Shown here: positions 34,701 through 43,783 of the stretch, piece by piece
How positions within the stretch are numbered: position 1 is the stretch's first letter
Layout of the letters: each line of letters opens with the position of its first letter
DNA from: Hormiphora californensis
Taxonomy: Eukaryota > Ctenophora > Tentaculata > Cydippida > Pleurobrachiidae
NCBI GenBank assembly: GCA_020137815.1
Contig: CM035357.1
Coordinates: forward strand, 5,130,496-5,194,495
Reading direction: 5' to 3'
DNA length: 64,000 nucleotides
Position numbers and translations under genes: made by a program
The notes under the pieces: model-generated
Told to the model about the DNA's origin: nothing
The model's input: the letters and a program-made list of their open reading frames with translations, nothing else
Database searches by the model: none

Positions 34701-35348
34701 TTATGATATGTTTGTGTGATCTGGTTGTAAAATTGGGAACTAAATATATTGAATTTGGTTGGGATGTATTAAACACTTACCCATGCATTTTTCAAGATGA
34801 GGAGCAAATCTTGTCGCTGCTACAGATCTCGAACACTCGGGACAATCAATGTCTACTGACTTGACCTGAAAATACAGAAGGTTTTAGTTCTACAACTGCA
34901 AACACACAGTTCCCTTGCAGGGGAGGGGGTATATAAATATCTTACAGGAGATTAGGTTGAATAGTTTTGACTGCTATAGGTAAAATAATGTACCTCTTTG
35001 GGCTGCCCAAATATGTCCCTTCCCTCTAGTTTCACTATCGGACTCTCATCCTCCGATTCTTCCAACTCATTGAAATACCCCAACACTTTGGCCCTGCAGA
35101 TAAACAGAGAGTTAGCTGGCTCTAGGTTTGGTCCAATTATAATAAACCCTACTAAACAAAGGCTGATCCAAAAAGAAAAAGAAAACAAGGGCTACTGGCT
35201 AGCTACAAATTGGAGTGTCTGGTTGACAGTAACCCCATATTGTGTGTTAAAAACACACGGTGTACCTGTTAAACTGCAGTAGAAGACCGGTCGTCAGCTC
35301 ATCAATCAAACTATCGATAGTTTTAGTAAGTATTTCATCACTTATCAT
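31737..35348 (-). CDS. ATXN7L3: ATXN7L3/Sgf11, SAGA deubiquitinase-module subunit
   Basis: Seven minus-strand exons join in phase: 35348-35266, 35093-34994, 34865-34781, 34603-34468, 32390-32208, 32077-31986, 31852-31737 (264 residues; human about 350). The start ATG at 35348 opens [18 protein letters not shown], matching the N-terminal helix that binds the module. DIFGQ is followed by the Sgf11 zinc finger [21 protein letters not shown] and [14 protein letters not shown]. The SCA7 domain follows: [26 protein letters not shown] (Cys-Cys-Cys-His), which contacts nucleosomes. The tail is [13 protein letters not shown]. The protein activates the ubiquitin protease that removes ubiquitin from H2B. 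Changes between this gene and the copy at 60606-61082 are silent in exon 6, supporting the frame. The 2.1-kb intron between 34467 and 32391 hosts a protease gene on the opposite strand. Confidence 0.93.
33054..34190 (+). CDS. Papain-family (C1A) cysteine protease, cathepsin L-like, intronless
   Basis: A 378-residue uninterrupted ORF. Residues 1-16 form a signal peptide ([15 protein letters not shown]). Residues about 30-90 are an I29 propeptide ([22 protein letters not shown]). The mature enzyme starts near [11 protein letters not shown] (116-126). Catalytic residues are visible: oxyanion Gln134, Cys140 (CGSCYTF), His284 (NHAV) and Asn300 (KNSWG); GCDGG is also conserved. After the usual end (about residue 330) comes an extra tail of some 45 residues, Asp-rich and then Cys-rich ([23 protein letters not shown]), likely disulfide-bonded. 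The protein should be secreted or lysosomal. It lies entirely inside an intron of ATXN7L3 on the opposite strand and lacks introns, unlike every other host gene here, which suggests a retrocopy or horizontal or duplicated insertion. Start: two consecutive ATGs at 33054. Confidence 0.95.
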   Translation: MMLFLVLCALTAQTAAVDLALDALSSPQKLLSLYRDYATKYHRTPTPERVLIFRENLKKIVEGNKLATTWTLGVNKFADMTREERQSYLGLNMTRRGSPSSVAGIRLEEPVSLVGVPAEKDWRKEGKVTGVKDQAACGSCYTFGAVGVLEINYAIRTGKRKDFAEKEYLDCVYQRDGCDGGWSEHCWDYSAREGRLALTRDQKYSPFDGRCGSKYKRMHNGLIASKITGYTEIYGRGKESAFIKALSQGSVVVAFQVTDYFGFYQKGVIADKTCNDMGDSTANHAVTGVGYTRTSMIIKNSWGSDWGMSGYFETARGTDDCEYFRWGSWPNWQDTGVVDNDPDYQPTDDDDCVDVNPDGCPCGTVRCGDGNCRHVHMC

Positions 35349-35946
35349 GCTAGAAGAGGAAGGATTTAAATTGATGACTTTAGATCTTAAAATTGGGGAA
35401 ATGGTCAATAAGCTACATCACAAATCAATTATCAACGATGGAGATAAAATTCAATTCACTGCAAATCGAGAGAGTTAGCCATAAAGAATAAGGTATCGGC
35501 TCGACAACACTTTCGCAGCTACCTAAAATTCATTTACGAGTGACCCAAACAAGTGAGGCAGGGATAATATATGTGAGTGACCCCAGAGTATGCCATGCAC
35601 CAAACATAGTCTAATCGAGCAACGTATTATTCAACAATTGTATACATAAATATGTTTTAAAAGCTACAAATTGAATATACACGACACACTCATGCTAATG
35701 CGTTTGAGTAACTATAATAATGCATGGTAGCGGTAATAAAATGTTATCAACTGTCAGACCAATACACAATCATTCCAACAAAGCTATTCTCTAACTCAAA
35801 GGTCTAACAACTCGTCTCTTCTCACCACTTATCCATGCCTTCAAGGAATAGAACACGTTTGACATTTATCGCTTTATCTATCGCTTCCAGTTCTAAACCT
35901 ATCATCTAATATCTATCCCTTTCTCTCTCTCTCTCTCTCCAATATC

Positions 35947-36144
35947 TCAAATAGAATGGACGGTATAATGGCTAAAGACAAAGTACCCGTGCAAGCACAG
36001 AGAGAGAAACAGGAGAGCAGTGGTAATGGCAATGTATGCAGCAGCAAGCAGCAGAAACAGTATCTCAGACAGCCAGAAGCCCCAAAATCCCCTGACCCGC
36101 GCGCAGAGGATTGAGAGTGAGTATTCGCGCGTTCCGTACATCAC
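35947..36144 (-). CDS. Possible small membrane peptide (doubtful)
   Basis: A 65-residue minus-strand ORF with one hydrophobic stretch (FWLSEILFLLLAAAYIAIT), 600 bp upstream of ATXN7L3. The plus strand of the same DNA has a 52-residue Gln/Lys-rich ORF (35956-36114, MDGIMAKDK...PRAED). Either could be a small or uORF-type gene or chance; the hydrophobicity of one is the antisense of the Gln/Ser codons of the other. No homology is recognised. Confidence 0.2.
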   Translation of the reverse strand: MMYGTREYSLSILCARVRGFWGFWLSEILFLLLAAAYIAITTALLFLSLCLHGYFVFSHYTVHSI

Positions 36145-36716
36145 TTCATGATGTCAGATTTCCGATCAGTTTCTGTTTACTGGTTCGTATTCAAAATTCA
36201 AAGTTTAGTAGGGACTAAGATAACATGTTTCATTAATCAAATAATATATGAGTAACTACAAATATTCTACCCAGATATTTGAAGAGCGTGCAACAAGAAA
36301 AATACTGTATCAGTATGAACAGTAAAAACTGCGAAGAACTCTGTCAAGAACCGCAAAATTGGTTTGGCGCCACCCGCCACCGTATGACGTCAGATAAATT
36401 AAAAGGGAAGGCCAACATGCGGAACAAAGTGTAAAAACATAGCTTGCACTAAAATTATTAAAACGGGCGGGGCAAGACTACCCGCACATTAATTAGGGAG
36501 AGGGGTGTCATCAGTGAAAATAGTAGCTGACACGAAGTTTTCATCTCGTTGATGCAGAGTTCAACGCTATCTACGTATTGCTAATTAATATACAATGAGC
36601 TTGGGAGCAGGTAAGACATGGTAAATCTTTAGAGCAGGATATACAATAAAAGACAAAAGTGAAATACTTTTGCCTTGCTGGACCCACCGCCTCAACAAGG
36701 CAACATGTATGAATTA

Positions 36717-36814
36717 CAGTCGGACCCCCATTTACCGGGATGCCCGGGGGAAAGGGCTTTACCCGGTAAATCAGGATTTCCGGTAAATCGGGGTCGGTAA
36801 ATCGGGGTCCGATG
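36717..36814. mobile_element. pogo/Tigger-like MITE
   Basis: CAGTCGGACCCCCATTTACCG at the left and CGGTAAATCGGGGTCCGATG at the right are inverted repeats of the type found at Tigger/pogo ends, which begin CAGT and insert at TA. Related fragments lie at about 23690-23738 and about 55390-55414, beside the donor of SPIN90 exon 9 and its copy. Confidence 0.7.
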
Positions 36815-36938
36815 TAGTAGTACAAGTATAACAGTAGTACATGTACTTCGTATCATGTACTTCGCAGCAAAGAAGGTTCAATAAAAAGGGCGAAAAAGTT
36901 AATTATGGAGGCTAATTTTTGAAACTGAAAAGGGAAAG

Positions 36939-37180
<242 letters not shown>

Positions 37181-37909
37181 TGAAATAACAAACACTACAA
37201 GGAACAATTTTAATTAGCACTTACCTAATGGGGAGATACATGGAGAGGAAAAAGAATGAGAGATGGTGATTGCATTTAGGTCGGTAATATTTTCATTTTT
37301 AGGGTTCAGAGAATGTACACTCACTCTATTCTCATTCATTAGCTGTGAGTTGCAAATCGATGGCTACATCATTGATCTCATCCCAATTTCGTGGGCATGT
37401 AGGGCATTAGACCCCTATATCCCGCCCTCCCTGTCGACCCGTCGGCAGGGAGGGGGTGACTTCACTAAAATACACTCACTCAATTCTCATTACGTCATCC
37501 TTGCATTAGATGAGAGTTTTTTCGCAACTTCTCCGTGCCCCTGGTTTCACTGGGGCGGAGTGTTCTTGTGAGACTAAGAATTCTCCCGATGCTGTGAGTT
37601 GCAGATCGATGAAACACTACAAAGGTAACAAAGGTCATCAGAAATTAGATGCATGTAAGAACATGTTACTTGAGCTGTTGGGCTTGATGAGGCTGTAATA
37701 GGGGTTGTAACATGGTTTAGTTACTAAAGTCCATACTACTACCAACTAAGAACACTACCAATTAGCATCTACATGATCTGAAAGGCCCCATCTGAAATCA
37801 GAAACGGTTTCACGAAAACAGTCTACCTATTTAACAGAAAGTATAAACATCAACTAACAACGTCCACCATCAATTTACTATAACAATTTTGATAAATCCT
37901 TTTTAATAA

Positions 37910-39017
37910 ATGCCGCTTGCCTGGAAAACCTTTGTTTTAGCAAAGCCACTCGACCCAGCCGCATCTTCAATAACATTTGCTGACGTTGTCGGACACTATC
38001 TCCACATCACTCGGTCTGTTGCAAACCAAAACAAATCTAGTTTTGTTCCACAAGTGGTGGATGATTTGCTGAGATTGTACGACCCAGATGTTTTTTCATG
38101 GCCAGCCAAAGCTCAGGGAGCAAGACGGAGCTTCTTCTTCGGGTATGCTCAATCAAAGATCGATCTGCAAGTCTGCGATTTCAATGAAATCTTTTCATGG
38201 CTATTATATTATGTAGTCCTTATTGTAGATGTTATTGTTTTGTATAATTAATTCGTTTTCGTTTCAGAAAGATTAAGGATATTCTAGAGAAGACAAAGAA
38301 AATAACACCATCGACCAAAGTAACTGTAATAGCCAGTTTTAAAGAGAAGCTATGTTCTAATTTTCCCATGCGTCCTGCGACAAAAACATCATTACAAAAG
38401 ATTTCCATTGATCAGGTTTGTGTATTAATTAATTATCAATTGTCTCCAGTTTTATACTAGAAATAGAATAACTAGATTTTACCAGATACTTACTTACTTG
38501 CTTCTTATTTCTGGCAATAGTGAAGATCATTTATGAACCTTGTCTAATAACATGTTATCCCAGCAGATTAATATTGATGTCGATACTGATAGTTTACCGT
38601 CGGAAATCTCTGGTTTTGTTGAACCCATGCGACCGAGAGAAAGGCCTAGCTACATTCCTCAAGAGGTAGTAATCCATAATTCATCTTTTTTGACCATTAT
38701 TGTTTCTGCTTAGCTTGTTTAAACTTCTTTGAACTGTAACCCTGTTTCAGGACGATTCTCAATCTCAAGCATCTCTTGTTGACTCGGAATCTCGTGACGC
38801 CACCTTTCAACCCGATTCTCGAGACGCAGATTCCTCGCAGGAATCCTTAGTGGACGGTCTGATAGAAGCAAGGGAAACAATCGTTGTCAGTGATTTCCTA
38901 AAACTCGATTTTGCTGGGCTGGGGAGTGGAGATGTAGAGTGGTGGCCACTCCGAGAGAGCAAGCCATTAAAAACAACTCTTCACGTTGCAAAGAAAAGAA
39001 AAAAGGAGACGCAGTAA
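37910..39017 (+). CDS. Unrecognised four-exon gene
   Basis: Exons 37910-38142, 38268-38415, 38567-38665 and 38751-39017 join in phase (about 248 residues). The first 130 residues look globular with alternating helices (SITFADVVGHYLHITRSV, VVDDLLRLYDPDVFSWP, KIKDILEKTKKI). The rest is Ser/Asp/Gln-rich with an acidic repeat-like stretch (SLVDSESRDATFQPDSRDADSSQ) and a basic end (VAKKRKKETQ) that could be a nuclear localisation signal. Start ATG at 37910 is the first in the frame after an in-frame region of stops. I do not recognise the family; the basic tail hints at a nuclear protein, nothing more. Confidence 0.65.
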
Positions 39018-39304
39018 GACTGTTCAGTATTAACGCTATATTATGATGTTTTTTAGATAAATGAGAAATGTGTCTGAAAATAAAACCATCTCTGTTTATG
39101 TGACTGGCAGCTATTTAAATCATTATCATTTGTTCCCTTACAAGTTACACACGTACATTCTTTTTCTTTTATTAAGGACACATTTGAAATATGGATTCAT
39201 TGGAATGTTTTTCTTGGTCAGCTTAAACAGCGTCCTCTTGATTAAAGCAAGCTAAAGCGCTTGATTTCAGGGGAAAAACTATAGGACACACGTCATCGTA
39301 ATGA

Positions 39305-40870
39305 TACATTTGCAGTTTCATATTTGTTTCATTTTGAATGCTCTGTTACACTGACATACACCCGTCTAAGTCTCTCTTTAATCCTAAATCTATCAATTTA
39401 CAACCGCATCGCCTAGTCTGGTTCAGTCATTCTGTCAAATAGTGCTCCTTTCCTGTATCTTTCAACACAGTACCTCTAATATCTGATCTCTAACGCACTC
39501 AATACCTGCTCGTTTTCTTGTACTCAGGTCACGTCCATAATATTGCTCTGTCTCAAAACATACTCCTTGTGCCAATGCTCCTCTATATCCCTAATGATTC
39601 CCAAAATTTCAAGTTTCTATCTTCAAAACTGTGGTCTCAGTAGCATTAAAACTGTCAAATACATCATTCTGCATTCTGGATACAGAATAACTTTGCGGAT
39701 GTGTGATATAAACGAATTGCCGGGATTCTCCAGACTCTCTCACAATCAGTTCATACATTTGCAGTTTCATATTTGTTTCATTTTGAATGCTCTGTTACAC
39801 TGACATACACCCGTCTAAGTCTCTCTTTAATCCTAAATCTATCAATTTACAACCGCATCGCCTAGTCTGGTTCAGTCATTCTGTCAAATAGTGCTCCTTT
39901 CCTGTATCTTTCAACACAGTACCTCTAATATCTGATCTCTAACGCACTCAATACCTGCTCGTTTTCTTGTACTCAGGTCACGTCCATAATATTGCTCTGT
40001 CTCAAAACATACTCTTTGTGCCAATGCTCCTCTATATCCCCTAATGATTCCCAAAATTTCAAGTTTCTATCTTCAAAACTGTGGTCTCAGTAGCATTAAA
40101 ACTGTCAAATACATCATTCTGCATTCTGGATACAGAATAACTTTGCGGATGTGTGACATAAACGAATTGCCGGGATTCTCCAGACTCTCTCACAATCAGT
40201 TCATACATTTGCAGTTTCATATTTGTTTCATTTTGAATGCTCTGTTACACTGACATACACCCGTCTAAGTCTCTCTTTAATCCTAAATCTATCAATTTAC
40301 AACCGCATCGCCTAGTCTGGTTCAGTCATTCTGTCAAATAGTGCTCCTTTCCTGTATCTTTCAACACAGTACCTCTAATATCTGATCTCTAACGCACTCA
40401 ATACCTGCTCGTTTTCTTGTACTCAGGTCACGTCCATAATATTGCTCTGTCTCAAAACATACTCCTTGTGCCAATGCTCCTCTATATCCCCTAATGATTC
40501 CCAAAATTTCAAGTTTCTATCTTCAAAACTGTGGTCTCAGTAGCATTAAAACTGTCAAATACATCATTCTGCATTCTGGATACAGAATAACTTTGCGGAT
40601 GTGTGACATAAACGAATTGCCGGGATTCTCCAGACTCTCTCACAATCAGTTCATACATTTGCAGTTTCATATTTGTTTCATTTTGAATGCTCTGTTACAC
40701 TGACATACACCCGTCTAAGTCTCTCTTTAATCCTAAATCTATCAATTTACAACCGCATCGCCTAGTCTGGTTCAGTCATTCTGTCAAATAGTGCTCCTTT
40801 CCTGTATCTTTCAACACAGTACCTCTAATATCTGATCTCTAACGCACTCAATACCTGCTCGTTTTCTTGT
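39305..40870. repeat. Satellite array, about 450-bp unit, 3.5 copies
   Basis: TACATTTGCAGTTTCATATT recurs at 39305, 39754, 40204 and 40654. Units are nearly identical (one or two differences each), so the amplification is recent. Each unit contains the same 69-codon ORF on the plus strand and a comparable open stretch on the minus strand; neither is recognised. The array ends abruptly at a CCACC-rich tract (40875-40915). Confidence 0.92.
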
Positions 40871-40915
40871 ACTAGCCACCACCCACCCCTCCACCCCACC
40901 CACCTCCCCCACCCT

Positions 40916-41290
40916 GGCCCTTGCCAATTTAGAGGACTTTGTGAAACACGCCAGTACAGGGACAATCCTTGTGTTTTGGTGCACTAAGTCGCTTATCGCG
41001 TGTAACAACTCACAATTGTTCTTATCTGTCCCACCCGTCTTGTCCTATAGAACATCGTACACATTCTAGGGACGCTACAATCTGTCCCACCTCTTATTTG
41101 TATTTGATCATTTTTGTTCATCTTGATCTCTACTGGAAGTGGAAATGGTACACCTCTCATCTGATCACCAACAACATCACGGTACCAATCATACATCAAA
41201 AAGCTGTAAGTTCATTTGTCTGTATTGTCTGTTCATCTATTGTGTACCATTGATAATGATTCCGGAGTAAACCTTACCAATCAATAATTT
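40916..41290. repeat. Sequence shared with 63060-63390
   Basis: TGTGTTTTGGTGCACTAAG, GCTTATCGC and the following 250 bp recur, diverged by about a fifth, at about 63114-63350. In both places the sequence directly follows a satellite array and a C-rich tract. Confidence 0.7.
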
Positions 41291-42379
41291 AATTAGAGCT
41301 ACTATAGACAGACTACCCCAGACCCAAGCTTGAGAAGTGTCCACTCGACGGACCGTCGTCGTAACAAACAAACGAACAGGCCTACCTGCACAGCCACCCA
41401 AGCTTGAAAATGTGCCCCCTAACTTGTCTTTTTGCTTATTCGCAAGATAACTGCAATGTCCTCACGGGGCGGAGATGCGAAGAGTGCAACCGACCTTTAA
41501 CCGTGGGGGCTGCGTAAGTGTCTTGCAAGTACAATGACTGACTGACAATATGAAAGCAATGATTTCAACTGACCACAACACGATGACAGACGCTATGACG
41601 AGGTTGCAATGTCGTTCTGCCCTAACGGGCAGAGTTTGGCACGCTATAACCTATCTGTACCACCACCACCACCACGTCATCGTAATCATCACTGCGCTGG
41701 CAAGCGCAAAAGTCACCATCCCCCTCCTGGCTCCTTCAGCCGTTTATACCATTGAAAACTCATTAACAATCGAAAAATCGGCAGCAAATGGCATTTTTAC
41801 GCCTTTATAGGTTGATACTCCATTCTTAAACCCACACATCAGACAAAACAAGCATCCACGATTAGGCACAAAAAGTTTTTCACTTTTTTTTGGCATACGT
41901 TGCAGGCCCCTTATAATATAATATAAGGGGCCTGGAGGGAATACCGCGCTGGGGGGGAATACATAAACAATCATATCTCCGGTTCCAGATAAGGTACAGA
42001 AATCGTTTTGGTAGCGTTGGAAAGAGGAAGATAACAGCTTTAAAATGCAACCGGTTTCAGGTCTCTATCTTATCAGGAACAGGAGATATGAACCAAACTC
42101 CGCAAAATCGAGTGCGGTAAAATGAAAAAATTCGAGATTTTAATTCAAATTTGAAACAAAGTGTCCCTGCAGGGATCTGTGACGTCACTTTTTGAAAACA
42201 ACCCATCTTTGAACGGTTATTGCTCAGCCTCCTGAAGTCCAATTTACTTCTCTCAAAAACAGCAAGGTAGATAATTGTCAGATCTAACAGCTAGTGAAAG
42301 CTTTTCAACACTACTTTAAACAAATTAATTTGAGGCGCGCGCCCGTGCGTTTTCGAATATCCCTCTGTAGGCTCTAGCC
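41291..42379. other. Intergenic region and probable 5' end of a LINE
   Basis: No host exon is supported. A 13-bp inverted repeat CAGGCCCCTTATA with 6-nt spacer lies at 41903-41934. The part right before 42380 (GGCGCGCGCCCGTGCG) is probably the 5' leader of the retrotransposon, whose exact left end I cannot place. Confidence 0.4.
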
Positions 42380-43783
42380 ATGCCAGATATGACAAATATG
42401 GCTACACCTACTGATGACAAAAGTGATGGCAATACCCTTGCCGTTGGAAATCTTGTAAACGCAGCAGATCCTCTCACCAAAAAGGTCCTGTCTGCCTACC
42501 GCCATGATGTGGATTACACCAAGAATCTGGACATCATCCGCACATTCAATTGTGCCCACCTGGAAGCCGCTGCATCATTTTTCGGTGCATCCCCCGGCTC
42601 ACATGCAGACAAAACTAAGCGGTACCAGAACCGCACTACACTAGCTGACTACATCATCATTCAGCTGGAAAGTCATTTTCCCTGTGATTGTGAGGGCTGC
42701 GGAGAAGGATATGCAGTTAAACTAGGTGAATCTCCTCGTGTCCGCTGTTTTCTTTGTCAGCAGGGGTCTCATGATTGCGAGGCTATGGATGGCACCCTTG
42801 GGTCCTTGACGGGGTCGGTCTGGTTATGTCTGCCGTGCAAGGACAAAAACAACAAAATTGAAACCTTCATGTGCAACCGAAGTGCTGAAGATCCAGAATC
42901 AGTGCTATCTGATGAGGAATACGAGTTCAAAATCAGTCCGAAGGCAGGCCGTAGTGGTAAGAAGAAGAGGAAGAAGAAACAAGCTCCTGTCAAGAAAGAT
43001 CCTGATGATCTGGTAACTCCTGTTGGTGGAGTGACAGTTCTAAAAGATGTGGATCTTGGAGACGTATCTTCTGATGGAGAGGTGCAACAGCAAGGTGTTC
43101 CCAAATTCAGCAATGTTTGTGAACGTTATCTACTGAGAGACTGTCCTCATGGCCCAAATGGTGACAAGTTGATTAGTGGTAAGCCTTGCAGCAAGGAACA
43201 TCCCCAGAAATGCCTCCGTTATTGTCAGTACGGAACGGCAACTCGTTCTGGGTGTAACTTTGGTGATAAGTGTCAGAATTTTCACCCACCTCTCTGCCAT
43301 AATTCTGAGATCTCCCGAGTCTGTACCGACAAAGAATGTAAAGACACACATTTAAAGAACACTCGGAGAAGTGAAGTAGCCCCTGCTAAGGGTAATTCAT
43401 TGAAGAGTACTGGTAACAAAACCAGTGATCTCTCTCAGAAAGTGGAGCAGAAAGAGCCCCGTCGTTCAGCTCCTCCAAACCCAAAGAAGAAGAAGAAGAA
43501 GATTAACAAAACTGAGACCGATCCCCGTGCCGCGACCAATGACATCCGTTCACAAGAGGATTTTCTCATGGCATTGATGGCCTCAGTGAGGGACGAGATT
43601 CTTCGAGAAGTAAAGACGTCACTGAACTCATCTCTACAGTCCTTCAGGGAAGAGATGACGAGGGAACACACACCCCGGCCCAAACATCTGACACTCACAC
43701 AACCAGGCCTGAACACCCCGACCAACTACCAAGGGGTTCTGGAACGGTTTCGGAATTACTCCTCATCAACGCCCGCAGTTTAA
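42380..43783 (+). CDS. ORF1 of a non-LTR retrotransposon, zinc-finger protein
   Basis: A 467-residue ORF. Residues about 98-152 hold a Cys-rich PHD- or ribbon-like finger (CDCEGCG, CFLCQQGSHDC, WLCLPCKD). A Lys-rich stretch (KKKRKKKQ) follows at about 195. Residues about 245-330 form a tandem of CCCH fingers (CERYLLRDCPHG, CSKEHPQKC, CNFGDKCQNFHPPLC, CKDTHLK). The C-terminal third is Lys/Pro-rich with a probable helix (DFLMALMASVRDEILREVK). ORF1 products of LINEs bind the element RNA; the CCCH fingers probably do so here. Its stop overlaps the open frame of ORF2. Confidence 0.85.
   Translation: MPDMTNMATPTDDKSDGNTLAVGNLVNAADPLTKKVLSAYRHDVDYTKNLDIIRTFNCAHLEAAASFFGASPGSHADKTKRYQNRTTLADYIIIQLESHFPCDCEGCGEGYAVKLGESPRVRCFLCQQGSHDCEAMDGTLGSLTGSVWLCLPCKDKNNKIETFMCNRSAEDPESVLSDEEYEFKISPKAGRSGKKKRKKKQAPVKKDPDDLVTPVGGVTVLKDVDLGDVSSDGEVQQQGVPKFSNVCERYLLRDCPHGPNGDKLISGKPCSKEHPQKCLRYCQYGTATRSGCNFGDKCQNFHPPLCHNSEISRVCTDKECKDTHLKNTRRSEVAPAKGNSLKSTGNKTSDLSQKVEQKEPRRSAPPNPKKKKKKINKTETDPRAATNDIRSQEDFLMALMASVRDEILREVKTSLNSSLQSFREEMTREHTPRPKHLTLTQPGLNTPTNYQGVLERFRNYSSSTPAV

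Noticed and set aside
43435-43725. Minus-strand ORFs opposite the LINE and other genes
   Set aside because: Antisense shadows of clearly coding frames with catalytic motifs on the plus strand.
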